Shown: piece by piece, positions 15,087 to 23,114 of the stretch
How the letters are laid out: each line of letters starts with the position of its first letter
Numbering within the stretch: position 1 is the first letter of the stretch
Origin: an uncultured Eubacteriales bacterium
Lineage (GTDB): Bacteria; Bacillota; Clostridia; Oscillospirales; CAG-272
Length of the DNA stretch: 64,000 bases
Direction: 5' to 3'
Assembly: GCA_934446365.1 (NCBI GenBank)
Contig: CAKSDZ010000001.1
Coordinates: forward strand, 1-64,000
The notes under the pieces: generated by a model
Database searches by the model: none
The model's input: the letters and a program-made list of their open reading frames with translations, nothing else
Told to the model about the DNA's origin: nothing
Program-made: the position numbers and the translations under genes

Positions 15087-16001
15087 TTATTGAATATGGA
15101 TTACTTCCGGTTCGAGCAGGACACCGGTCTGCTTGAAAACCTCGGACCGCACTGCTTCGATAAGCCGCAGAACATCGTCCGTTGTGGCGCCGCCGAGATT
15201 GACGATGAAGCCGGCATGCTTTTCGGAAACCGCGGCGCCGCCGATGCGCAGGCCTTTGAGTCCGGCGTCCTCGATCAGCGCGCCGGCGAAAGCGCCTTGG
15301 GGACGCTTGAAAATGCTGCCGGCGTTCGGATATTCGAGAGGCTGCTTTTCTTTGCGGGCGCGCAGGTTCGCATCCGAACGGGCTTTGACCGCCGCGGCGT
15401 CATCCGGTGTGAGAAGAAACGTCGCGGAAAGAATGACCTCTCCGGTTTTCCGGTAAACACTGGAACGGTAGGCAAATTCATGTTCATGCTTCCCACGTGA
15501 GAGGGTGGCGCCGTCCCGCAGATATTCGCTGGAAACGAGGATATCCGCAGTCTCCGCTCCGTAAGCGCCGGCATTCATATAGACGGCGCCGCCGACGGTG
15601 CCGGGGATGCCGTAGGCAAATTCGAGGCCGGAAAGTCCGCGCTCCGCAGCTTTGCCTGCAAGCGCGGTGAGGGACACGCCGCATTCTGCCCGGACGTTGT
15701 CCTCTTTCCAGTATACGCCGCGAAGCCCTGTGGTAAAGATGACGAGCCCGTTGAAGCCGCGGTCGTCGAAAAGGATATTGGAGGCGTTTCCGACGATGAC
15801 ATGGCGCAGTCCGTGCTCCCCTGCGGCGCGGATAAGATTTATCAGTGCCTCCGTGGTTTTTGGGAAAGCGGCGACGGCGGCAGGACCGCCCGTTTTCATC
15901 GAACTGTGGCGGGAAAGCGGTTCGTTTTCCGAAATTTTCACGTCCTCTGTCGGCAAAAATTCAAGCAAAGCGGTATCCTCCCGGCCATTTTGTAGTTTCA
16001 C
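15087..16001 (-). CDS. murB: UDP-N-acetylenolpyruvoylglucosamine reductase MurB
   Basis: 304 residues. It reduces enolpyruvyl-UDP-GlcNAc to UDP-MurNAc in cytoplasmic peptidoglycan synthesis, using FAD and NADPH. Visible are the FAD-binding loop RHVIVGNASNILFDDRG, the GIPGTVGGAVYMNAGAYG motif, AYRSSVYR, and EYPNAGSIFKRP, whose Ser is the proton donor of the type II enzymes; the C-terminal end is LEPEVIHI. The start is the ATG after ACCGCTTT-type sequence close to the promoter-proximal end; an SD is weak (GGGAGGATACC lies just inside). First gene of the murB-whiA-dnaE unit, transcribed away from the Crp gene; a TATAAT at 16008-16013 on the minus strand may be its -10 box. Confidence 0.93.
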   Translation of the reverse strand: MKLQNGREDTALLEFLPTEDVKISENEPLSRHSSMKTGGPAAVAAFPKTTEALINLIRAAGEHGLRHVIVGNASNILFDDRGFNGLVIFTTGLRGVYWKEDNVRAECGVSLTALAGKAAERGLSGLEFAYGIPGTVGGAVYMNAGAYGAETADILVSSEYLRDGATLSRGKHEHEFAYRSSVYRKTGEVILSATFLLTPDDAAAVKARSDANLRARKEKQPLEYPNAGSIFKRPQGAFAGALIEDAGLKGLRIGGAAVSEKHAGFIVNLGGATTDDVLRLIEAVRSEVFKQTGVLLEPEVIHIQ

Positions 16002-16065
16002 TTTCCATTATAGCAAAAAAATATGAAAAAAGATATAGATTTTCCATTTTTCTCGGAAGATTTTA

Positions 16066-16094
16066 TTGACTTTTTTTCCCGTGCGTGATAATAT
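16066..16094 (+). promoter_or_regulatory. Promoter of the Crp-ABC importer operon
   Basis: TTGACT, a 17-base spacer and TAATAT; the predicted start lies at about 16101, inside the palindrome that follows. Confidence 0.6.
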
Positions 16095-16120
16095 AAAAGT
16101 GTTCCAAACGGAACACTTTT
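16095..16120 (+). promoter_or_regulatory. Palindromic operator with Crp/Fnr-type spacing
   Basis: AAAAGTGTTCC and its exact complement are separated by the 4 bases AAAC. The core TGTTCC-N4-GGAACA has the half-site spacing of Crp/Fnr-family sites. It begins one base after the -10 box and covers the predicted start, the position expected for repression, and it lies 17 bases before the gene for a Crp/Fnr-type regulator. Confidence 0.6.
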
Positions 16121-16136
16121 GAAAGGGCGTGAAAAA

Positions 16137-16811
16137 GTGGAAGTGTGCAGGCAATCCGAGGATATCGCGGCGGTGCTGCGGGAATGCAAAATTTTTTCCG
16201 GCATGTCGGAGCAGACGGCGCTGACGCTTTTGTCGATTCCTCCGATGACCTTCGCTGCCGGAGAGCGGATCGCGGGCGGGGAGACGTTTTCTCCGTGTCT
16301 CGGTGTTATACTGTCGGGAAAAGCCAGTATTTACGGGCGAAACAGCGGCAGGAAGGTGCTTCTCAACCGGCTTTCTCGGGGGGACGTGTTCGGCGCCGCT
16401 TCCGTGTTTTTTGAAGAACACGAAAGCGTCAGCACGGTCGTTGCGGGAACAAAATGCCGCGTCCTTTTCATAGAGCGGGACTGTTTGGAAACAATAATAA
16501 AAAGCGATTTTTCCGTCGCTTCGGCGTATATCGAATTTCTTTCCGGAAAAATTTATTTTCTGAATAAGAAAATCATCGCCTTTACCGCAGGAAGTGCCGA
16601 GGCGGCGCTCTCCTGTTATCTGCTTGAAAGAGCGGATATGTCCGATACAGTCGCGGTGAATATGACGCGTCTTGCCTCCGCCTTGAACATCGGACGCACC
16701 ACGCTTTACCGTGCGGCGGACGCGCTCGTGCGGGAAGGGCTTATTGCCTGCGACGGAAAAGAAATACGCATTTTAAACAGAAACAATTTGGAAAAGAGGT
16801 ACAAACAATGA
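16137..16811 (+). CDS. Crp/Fnr-family transcriptional regulator
   Basis: 224 residues from a GTG with GAAAGGG 9 bases upstream; an in-frame TTG at 16119 would lie inside the operator. Residues about 12-125 form a cyclic-nucleotide-binding-type beta barrel (SPCLGVILSGKASIYG, LLNRLSRGDVFGAASVF) without an FNR-type Cys cluster. A connector helix follows, and the C-terminal helix-turn-helix is TRLASALNIGRTTLYRAADALVREGLI. The Arg typical for cAMP binding in the GEL-xx-RSA segment is not seen, so the ligand is open. The stop overlaps the ATG of the importer binding protein, so the regulator and transporter are one unit; it is likely to control this operon. Confidence 0.87.
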   Translation: MEVCRQSEDIAAVLRECKIFSGMSEQTALTLLSIPPMTFAAGERIAGGETFSPCLGVILSGKASIYGRNSGRKVLLNRLSRGDVFGAASVFFEEHESVSTVVAGTKCRVLFIERDCLETIIKSDFSVASAYIEFLSGKIYFLNKKIIAFTAGSAEAALSCYLLERADMSDTVAVNMTRLASALNIGRTTLYRAADALVREGLIACDGKEIRILNRNNLEKRYKQ

Positions 16812-17779
16812 AAAAAATCATCGCTTTCCTGCTCGTCATATGCCTTGCGGCGTCGCTTTTCGCCTGCGGCAAGACGGAGAACGAGGACGTCACCGTCCGC
16901 GTGATTGCACTGAAAGGTCCGACCGGCATGGGAATGGTACAGCTGATGGCAAATGACAAGGCCGGCACATCGGCAAACGATTATGAATTCACGCTCGCTT
17001 CCGCGCCGGAAGAGGTACAGAGCGCGATTGCAAATGTGGATATCGCGGCACTTCCGGTCAACCTTGCGGCGGCGCTTTTCAATAAGGGCGAGGATATCAG
17101 CTTTGCCGCCGTCAACACGCTCGGCGTGCTTTCCATTATGGAAAACGGCAATACCATCAGCAGCATTGAGGATTTGAGAGGAAAGACCATCTATGCCACG
17201 GGGCAGGGCTCGACGCCGGAATATATTTTGAATTATCTTCTGACGAAGAACGGCATCGATCCCGAAACGGACGTGACGATCGAATATCTGTCCGAGCACG
17301 CGGAGCTTGCGACGAAGCTTGCCTCCGGCGACGCTGCGATCGGTCTTCTGCCTGAACCGAACGTCACGGTGGCACTGACGACGGCCGCCGCAAACGGCAA
17401 TACGGAGCTTCGCATCGCGCTGGATGTGACAAAGGAATGGGCAAAGCTCGGCGAGGGCGAGCTTGTGCAGGGCTGCATCGTGGTTTCCAATAAGTTCAAG
17501 ATCGAGCATCCCGAGCAATATCGGAAATTCATGGAGGAATACAAGGCTTCCGTGGCTTATGTGAACAGCGATGTCGTATCCGCGTCCGAAGCGATTGCGG
17601 AATTTGAAATCGTCCCGAAGGCGGCGATTGCCCAGAAGGCGATTCCGAACTGCAATATCGTCTGCCTTGACGGGGAAGAAGGCATCCGCTATATGGAAGC
17701 AATGTTGAATGTCCTTTATGAGGCGAATCCGAAATCTGTCGGCGGCAAGCTGCCTACCGACGCATTCTATGGCAAATAA
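16808..17779 (+). CDS. ABC importer substrate-binding lipoprotein, nitrate/sulfonate type
   Basis: 323 residues in an ATGA overlap with the regulator. The lipoprotein signal is MKKIIAFLLVICLAASLFAC with Cys at 20. The mature protein follows the NMT1/SsuA-like fold: VRVIALKGPTGMGMVQLM, APEEVQSAIANVDIAALPVN, DLRGKTIYATGQGSTPEYIL and a LPEPN strand. Families of this type carry sulfonates, nitrate, thiamine precursors or similar small anions; the substrate here cannot be told. The GPTGMGM motif is common in Clostridia members. Next genes encode the permease and ATPase, with overlaps. Confidence 0.88.
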   Translation: MKKIIAFLLVICLAASLFACGKTENEDVTVRVIALKGPTGMGMVQLMANDKAGTSANDYEFTLASAPEEVQSAIANVDIAALPVNLAAALFNKGEDISFAAVNTLGVLSIMENGNTISSIEDLRGKTIYATGQGSTPEYILNYLLTKNGIDPETDVTIEYLSEHAELATKLASGDAAIGLLPEPNVTVALTTAAANGNTELRIALDVTKEWAKLGEGELVQGCIVVSNKFKIEHPEQYRKFMEEYKASVAYVNSDVVSASEAIAEFEIVPKAAIAQKAIPNCNIVCLDGEEGIRYMEAMLNVLYEANPKSVGGKLPTDAFYGK

Positions 17780-18542
17780 AAGGCTTCCTCGGATCCTGCG
17801 CGGCGTTCTCTGCTTTGCGTTTTGGATTTTTGTGTGGCAGATACTGGCGCTCGCCGTCAATCGGGTGCTGGTTCTGCCGACGCCGCTTGCCGTTGTGAAA
17901 AAGCTTTGGGAGCTGCTCGGCACAAAAGCATTTTATCTGTCCTGTCTTTGGTCGCTCGGACGGATTTTCATGGGGCTTTTCGCCGGAATTTTGGCGGGCG
18001 TTCTGCTTGCCGCGCTCTGTGCGGCAAGCGGACTTGCGGATTCTCTCATTTCTCCCGCGGTATCCGTTATCAAGGCGACGCCGGTCGCTTCCGTCATCAT
18101 TTTGATGCTGTATGTGCTGGGAAAAAGTGCGGTTCCGATGATCGCTTCGCTTCTGATGGTTATTCCGATCGTATTTGTCAACGTGCGCCGCGGCATCGAT
18201 TCCGTTCCCGCGCCGGAACGGGAGGTGGCGCAGGTTTACGGCTTCGGCTTTGGGAAACGCCTGCGATACCTGATTTTGCCGTCTGTCCTGCCGTATTTTT
18301 CCGCGGCATGCCGTTCGGCGCTGGGACTTGCGTGGAAAGCGGGCGTCGCCGCCGAGGTCATCTGCACGCCGAAAAATTCGATCGGCGGCAAGCTCTATGA
18401 CGCGAAAATATACCTCGAATCGGAGGAGCTTTACGCGTGGACGATCGTCGTGATTCTGCTCAGCGTGCTCATCGAAAAGGTGGTTGTGCTGGCGCTTGAC
18501 AGGCTTTCGCGGAGAGGAGGCGTCGCCGATGCTGAATCTTGA
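17769..18542 (+). CDS. ABC importer permease, nitrate/sulfonate type (SsuC/TauC-like)
   Basis: 257 residues; the ATG giving MANKRLPRI overlaps the binding-protein gene by 11 bases; longer readings have no SD. Six membrane segments are apparent, for example FAFWIFVWQILALAVN, LFAGILAGVLLAALCAA and IVVILLSVLIEKVVVLAL. The EAA-type coupling loop is present as EREVAQVYGFGFGKRLRYLI followed by the PSVLPYF segment, and GLAWKAGVAAEVI matches the conserved stretch of this permease family. Confidence 0.9.
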   Translation: MANKRLPRILRGVLCFAFWIFVWQILALAVNRVLVLPTPLAVVKKLWELLGTKAFYLSCLWSLGRIFMGLFAGILAGVLLAALCAASGLADSLISPAVSVIKATPVASVIILMLYVLGKSAVPMIASLLMVIPIVFVNVRRGIDSVPAPEREVAQVYGFGFGKRLRYLILPSVLPYFSAACRSALGLAWKAGVAAEVICTPKNSIGGKLYDAKIYLESEELYAWTIVVILLSVLIEKVVVLALDRLSRRGGVADAES

Positions 18543-19152
18543 AAATATCGTGAAGTCCTATGGGGGAAAAAAGGTGCTGTCCGGTGTTTCTATGACGATT
18601 CCGGACGGTGTCACGGCTCTTCTTTCCGGCATGTCCGGCAGCGGAAAAACGACGCTTTTGCGCATCGCCGCGGGGTTGGAAAAGCCGGATTCAGGCACGG
18701 TATCCGTTTCCGGCAGGACTGCCGTCGTATTCGCGGAACCGCGGCTTTTTCCCTCGGTCTGCGTCATGGAAAACGTGACGTGCGTCATGCACGGCGACAG
18801 GCGGGAAAATGAGCAAAAGGCGATGGAGCTTCTTTCGGCGGTGGGACTGGCGGATGCGGCACGGCTGCGGCCGCGCGAGCTGTCCAGCGGCATGGCGGCA
18901 AGGGTCGCGCTTGCCCGTGCGCTTGCGTATGACGCGGACGTTTATCTGTTTGACGAGCCGTTCGGGAGCCTCGATGGGGAAATCAAGTTGCTCGTCATGC
19001 GGTATCTGAAAGCGTTTTTGAAAGGGAAAACCGCGCTTTTGATTACGCACGACATGGCGGAGGGGGATTTTATGGCCACGCTCCGTTTTCAACTTGCGAA
19101 CGGAAGCCTTTCGGATATTACGAAAAATCAAAACGAAGAAACGCTGCATTGA
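18529..19152 (+). CDS. ABC importer ATPase with atypical signature motif
   Basis: 207 residues; ATG with GAGAGGAGG upstream, overlapping the permease by 14 bases. Walker A is SGMSGSGKT, Walker B VYLFDEPFGSLD and the switch His is in LLITHDMAEGD. The signature reads LSSGMAARVALARALA, where LSGGQ is normal. The Q-loop is also short and unusual (VVFAEPRLFP, with E where most have Q). At 207 residues it lacks the C-terminal extension of many importers. The context with binding protein and permease makes it a functional importer energiser. Confidence 0.88.
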   Translation: MLNLENIVKSYGGKKVLSGVSMTIPDGVTALLSGMSGSGKTTLLRIAAGLEKPDSGTVSVSGRTAVVFAEPRLFPSVCVMENVTCVMHGDRRENEQKAMELLSAVGLADAARLRPRELSSGMAARVALARALAYDADVYLFDEPFGSLDGEIKLLVMRYLKAFLKGKTALLITHDMAEGDFMATLRFQLANGSLSDITKNQNEETLH

Positions 19153-19166
19153 ATGCGGCGTTTTTT
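19141..19166 (+). terminator. Intrinsic terminator overlapping the ATPase stop codon
   Basis: ACGCTGCA pairs with TGCGGCGT (one G-T pair) around 5 bases, followed by six T. The stem includes the last two codons of the ATPase gene and the loop holds most of its TGA. Confidence 0.65.
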
Positions 19167-19228
19167 GCTGTTTATCGGGACGGTTATATTTTTCCGGCGG
19201 CTTGAATAGACTAAGACGAGGTGATGAT

Positions 19229-19702
19229 ATGAAAATCCAATGGAAACCACTGCTTATCTGTGTCGCGATACCGCTTGCCGTCGGAGGTCTTGCCGCTCTT
19301 TTGTCAAGGGAGGGCATGAACGTCTTTGCTTCTCTTGAAAAGCCGCCGCTTTCGCCGCCGGGATGGCTTTTTCCCGTGGTCTGGACGATTTTGTATGTGC
19401 TGATGGGGATTGCCTCCTATCTTGTTTTCACTTCGGGGGCAGACCGGAAAACGGTCGGCGCGGCGCTTCGGGTATACGGCTTCCAGCTTGCCGTCAATTT
19501 CCTTTGGCCGATCTTCTTCTTTAACTTCGGATGGTATCTGTTTTCCTTTGTTTGGCTGCTGCTGCTTTTGCTTTTGATTCTCGTTACGTTTGCCCGCTTT
19601 TGGAAAATTTCCGTTCCCGCCGCCTGTCTTTTGATTCCCTATCTCATATGGGTCGTGTTCGCGGGATATCTGAATCTCGGCGTGGCCTTGCTGAACGCAT
19701 AA
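19229..19702 (+). CDS. tspO: TspO/MBR family membrane protein
   Basis: 157 residues; ATG after GACGAGGTGATG. Five membrane helices are visible. Family marks are SLEKPPLSPPGWLFPVVWTI near the first loop, VLMGIASYLVF, FQLAVNFLWPIFFFNFGWY and the C-terminal WVVFAGYLNLGVALLN. TspO proteins bind porphyrins and related ligands and are thought to help degrade or sense them. It is a single gene between two terminators, so not part of the importer operon. Confidence 0.93.
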   Translation: MKIQWKPLLICVAIPLAVGGLAALLSREGMNVFASLEKPPLSPPGWLFPVVWTILYVLMGIASYLVFTSGADRKTVGAALRVYGFQLAVNFLWPIFFFNFGWYLFSFVWLLLLLLLILVTFARFWKISVPAACLLIPYLIWVVFAGYLNLGVALLNA

Positions 19703-19725
19703 ATCCGCCCAAATCGCCTGCGGCC

Positions 19726-19780
19726 GCATGCCTTCGGAACCGGGATTCGGAGGCATGCGCCCGATTTTTGATTTTTTCAA
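19726..19780 (+). terminator. Intrinsic terminator after tspO
   Basis: GCATGCCTTCG pairs with CGGAGGCATGC (one G-T pair) around 11 bases and is followed by GCCCGATTTTTGATTTTTT. Confidence 0.7.
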
Positions 19781-19821
19781 AGAAGATTTGACGGAAACGG
19801 CGGATTTTGCAGCGATTCTAC

Positions 19822-19850
19822 TTGCGTTTTCAAAGATTCTATTATATAAT
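19822..19850 (+). promoter_or_regulatory. Promoter of the glycogen operon
   Basis: TTGCGT, 17-base spacer and a perfect TATAAT; the start should lie near 19857, about 50 bases before glgB. No operator palindrome is obvious. Confidence 0.65.
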
Positions 19851-19905
19851 AGACATAAGTTAGAAACAGTTCCGGCGGATTTACAATGAAACGGGGGCTT
19901 CGGCT

Positions 19906-21870
19906 GTGAAAAAACACATGAGCGGCGACGGATATGCGGCATATCTCTTTTGTGAGGGTACCAATTTTTATGCCTATGATTTGCTTGGCGCCCATGTGGA
20001 ACAGCGCGAGGGCTCCTTTCTTTATACCTTTCGCGTGTGGGCGCCGAATGCCCGTGAGATTTTCGTATGCGGCGATTTCAACGGATGGGACGAGAGTCTG
20101 CCGATGGAAAAGGATGCGGATTCCGGCATTTGGCAGGCATCTTATACGTCACCTTTTTCGCTTGCGGGAAACCGCTACAAATATAAGGTGATATCCGATA
20201 AGGGGACGGTGTTCAAGGCGGACCCTTATGCGCGCTGTTCCGAAACGCGCGAAAAAACGGCGTCCGTTCTTACGGACGGCGATGCTTTTTCATGGACGGA
20301 CGACGTATGGCGGATGAGGCGGCGCTCGTTCTTTGAGGTGAAGGATCCGACGCGTCCGCATTTTTACAGCGAGCCGATGAATATCTATGAGGTGCATCTC
20401 GGCTCGTGGAAAACAAAAAACGGAGCCTCTACCGCCGACGGCGCGCATGACCTATGCTATCGGGAGATTGCGGACGAGCTTTCTCTCTATCTTTCGGACA
20501 TGCACTATACGCATGTGGAGCTGCTGCCTATAACGGAGTACCCGTTCGACGGCTCATGGGGGTATCAGGTGTGCGGCTGGTTTGCGCCGACCTCGCGTTT
20601 TGGGTCGCCGGCGGATTTCAAATATTTCGTGAATAAAATGCATGCGTGCGGCATCGGCGTGATTCTCGACTGGGTGCCGGCGCATTTCCCGAAGGACGCG
20701 CACGGATTATACGAGTTCGACGGCTCGCTGCTCTACGAGTATCAGGGACGCGACCGCATGGAGAACCGCGGCTGGGGCACGCGCTATTTCGACGTCGGAC
20801 GTCCGGAGGTGCAGTCGTTTCTCATATCCTCCGCGCTTTTTTGGATGCGCGAATACCATGTGGACGGACTGCGCATCGACGCGGTGGCCTCGATGCTCTA
20901 TCTCGACTATGACAGGGAACCGGGCGAATGGATTCCGAACGAGAACGGCGGCAATCAGAATTTGGAGGCTATCGCTTTTTTCCGGAAGCTGAATACGGCG
21001 GTCTTCGCCGAATTTCCGGATATGCTCATGATTGCGGAGGAATCGACGGCATGGCCGATGATTACAAAGCCGGTATCCGCGGGAGGGCTTGGCTTCAATT
21101 TCAAATGGAACATGGGCTTTGCAAACGATCTGTTCGCCTATATGGCGACCGACCCGATCTATCGGAAATACTGCCATGAAAAGCTGACCTTTCCGATGAT
21201 GTACGCGTTTTCGGAAAACTACATACTGCCCGTGTCGCACGACGAGGTGGTACACGGAAAAAAATCGCTGCTGGACAAAATGTTCGGCTCTTACGACGAG
21301 AAATTCGCCGCGATGCGCGTCTTTCTGACGTTCATGATGACGCATCCGGGCAAAAAGCTTTTGTTTATGGGAACGGAATTCGCGCCGTTCCGCGAATGGG
21401 ATTATGAGAACGAGCTGGAATGGTTCATGCTGCGCTATCCGCGGCACGCGGAGATGCAGCGCTGTGTGAAGAGGCTGAATGCGCTGTATCTTACGGAGCC
21501 GGCGCTCTATGAGATTGACGACAGCTGGGACGGCTTTGCGTGGATCGACCCTGACGACAGGGAACGCAGCACGCTTTCCTACCGGCGGCGTGCGATTTCC
21601 GGCGCGGAGCTTGTCGTCGTTTTGAATTTTACCCCTGTGAGGCGGGAACGCTTTACGGTTTCCGTGCCGAAGAGAGGGGAATACGAGGAGATTTTCACGA
21701 CGGACGTCTATGAATACGGCGGTTCCGGCGTAATAAACGGGATTATAAAATCGAAGGAGCACAAGGAAAAGGGACACATGAAAAGCGAGCTCGCCGTCAC
21801 GCTTCCGGCATACGGAGGACTTATCTTTCGGCGGCGCGAGGGGAAAAAGAACAGTCATGAACGAATTTAG
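19906..21870 (+). CDS. glgB: 1,4-alpha-glucan branching enzyme GlgB
   Basis: 654 residues from a GTG with a GGGGGC SD. It makes alpha-1,6 branches in glycogen. After a short N-terminus the CBM48 domain is seen (YTFRVWAPNAREIFVCGDFN, about residues 38-57), then the GH13 barrel: the conserved DWVPAHFPKD, the nucleophile Asp325 in GLRIDAVASMLYLDY, the acid/base Glu in MIAEESTAWP, and PVSHDEVVHGKKSL with the transition-state Asp. The C-terminal beta domain ends in EYGGSGV-type sequence typical of GlgB. First gene of the operon, so branching enzyme is made together with the synthase genes further down. Confidence 0.96.
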   Translation: MKKHMSGDGYAAYLFCEGTNFYAYDLLGAHVEQREGSFLYTFRVWAPNAREIFVCGDFNGWDESLPMEKDADSGIWQASYTSPFSLAGNRYKYKVISDKGTVFKADPYARCSETREKTASVLTDGDAFSWTDDVWRMRRRSFFEVKDPTRPHFYSEPMNIYEVHLGSWKTKNGASTADGAHDLCYREIADELSLYLSDMHYTHVELLPITEYPFDGSWGYQVCGWFAPTSRFGSPADFKYFVNKMHACGIGVILDWVPAHFPKDAHGLYEFDGSLLYEYQGRDRMENRGWGTRYFDVGRPEVQSFLISSALFWMREYHVDGLRIDAVASMLYLDYDREPGEWIPNENGGNQNLEAIAFFRKLNTAVFAEFPDMLMIAEESTAWPMITKPVSAGGLGFNFKWNMGFANDLFAYMATDPIYRKYCHEKLTFPMMYAFSENYILPVSHDEVVHGKKSLLDKMFGSYDEKFAAMRVFLTFMMTHPGKKLLFMGTEFAPFREWDYENELEWFMLRYPRHAEMQRCVKRLNALYLTEPALYEIDDSWDGFAWIDPDDRERSTLSYRRRAISGAELVVVLNFTPVRRERFTVSVPKRGEYEEIFTTDVYEYGGSGVINGIIKSKEHKEKGHMKSELAVTLPAYGGLIFRRREGKKNSHERI

Positions 21871-21898
21871 ATAAAAACCGAAAGGCAGGTAAATTCTT

Positions 21899-23101
21899 AT
21901 GGTTGGCAAAAAGGAATGTATCGCAATGCTTCTCGCCGGCGGACAGGGGAGCCGCCTTTATACCCTTACCGAGCGGACGGCAAAGCCCGCCGTTCCGTTC
22001 GGCGGCAAATACCGCATCATCGATTTCCCGATGTCCAACTGTGTCAATTCCGGAATCGACACAGTCGGGGTTCTGACGCAGTATCAGCCGCTCGCGCTCA
22101 ACGAATACATCGGAAACGGGGAGCCGTGGGATCTCGACCGGACGCACGGCGGCGTCACGGTGCTCCCGCCCTATCAGGGCAAGCGCGGCGCCGCATGGTA
22201 CCGCGGCACGGCGAATGCGATCTATCAGAACATGACCTTTATCGAGCGGTATGCGCCGGACTATACCTTGATTCTTTCCGGCGACCATATCTATAAGATG
22301 GATTACAGCCGCATGCTTGCCGAGCATAAGAAAAACGGTGCGGACTGCACGATTGCGGTGCTTGAAGTCCCGATGAGTCAGGCGAGCCGCTTCGGCATCC
22401 TGAATACCGATGAGGACGGACGCATCACGGAATTTGAGGAAAAGCCGAAAGCCCCGAAAAGCAACAAGGCATCGATGGGGATTTACATTTTCACGACCGC
22501 GAAGCTGCGGGAATATTTGGAGGCGGACGACGCAGACCCCGACTCCTCCAACGATTTCGGCAAGAACGTCATTCCCGCTATGTTAGGGGACGGCTGTCTG
22601 ATGTATGCCTATACTTTCGAGGGGTACTGGAAAGACGTCGGTACGCTGACGAGTCTTTGGGAAGCGAATATGGACCTGCTCGGCAATCCTCCGAAATTCG
22701 ATCTGTATGACAGAAAGTGGCGCATTTTCTATCGGCACAACGCCTTTCCGCCGCATCGCATCGGAGAGGATGCGAAAATTTCCAATTCGATGGTGACGGA
22801 GGGCTGCGTCATCGAGGGGACGGTCATCGGCTCCATTTTGGCCAACGGCGTTCATGTGGAGAAGGGCGCCGTCGTGCGTGACAGCGTGATCATGAGCGGC
22901 GTCACGGTGAAGGCGGGCGCGCAGATTTCCTATGCGATTATCGACAGCGACACCGTGGTCGGAGAAAACGCCGATCTCGGCGACGCGCGGGAGGGCGGAC
23001 AGATCCTCGTGCTCGGCGCGGGGCTGGATATCCCTGCGGGAACGGTGATTCACGGCGGCGAACTTGTGGACGACGGCAATCTTCATTTATGGATTGATTA
23101 A
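21899..23101 (+). CDS. glgC: Glucose-1-phosphate adenylyltransferase, catalytic subunit GlgC
   Basis: 400 residues; ATG after GAAAGGCAGG. It forms ADP-glucose from ATP and glucose-1-phosphate, the committed step of bacterial glycogen synthesis. The nucleotidyltransferase motif is intact (LLAGGQGSRLYTLTERTAKP), with GGKYRIIDFPMSNC, ILSGDHIYKMDYSRML (metal-binding Asp), FGILNTDEDGRITEFEEKP and WKDVGTL. The last 110 residues form a left-handed beta-helix (VIEGTVIGSILANGVHVEKG). It is followed by glgD, a pairing typical of Firmicutes in which GlgD modulates GlgC. Confidence 0.96.
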   Translation: MVGKKECIAMLLAGGQGSRLYTLTERTAKPAVPFGGKYRIIDFPMSNCVNSGIDTVGVLTQYQPLALNEYIGNGEPWDLDRTHGGVTVLPPYQGKRGAAWYRGTANAIYQNMTFIERYAPDYTLILSGDHIYKMDYSRMLAEHKKNGADCTIAVLEVPMSQASRFGILNTDEDGRITEFEEKPKAPKSNKASMGIYIFTTAKLREYLEADDADPDSSNDFGKNVIPAMLGDGCLMYAYTFEGYWKDVGTLTSLWEANMDLLGNPPKFDLYDRKWRIFYRHNAFPPHRIGEDAKISNSMVTEGCVIEGTVIGSILANGVHVEKGAVVRDSVIMSGVTVKAGAQISYAIIDSDTVVGENADLGDAREGGQILVLGAGLDIPAGTVIHGGELVDDGNLHLWID

Positions 23102-23114
23102 GGGGGGTCGGAAC

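Noticed and set aside
20707..21909. 400-codon open frame opposite glgB
   Set aside because: Arg/His-rich product with no domain, antisense to an intact GlgB.
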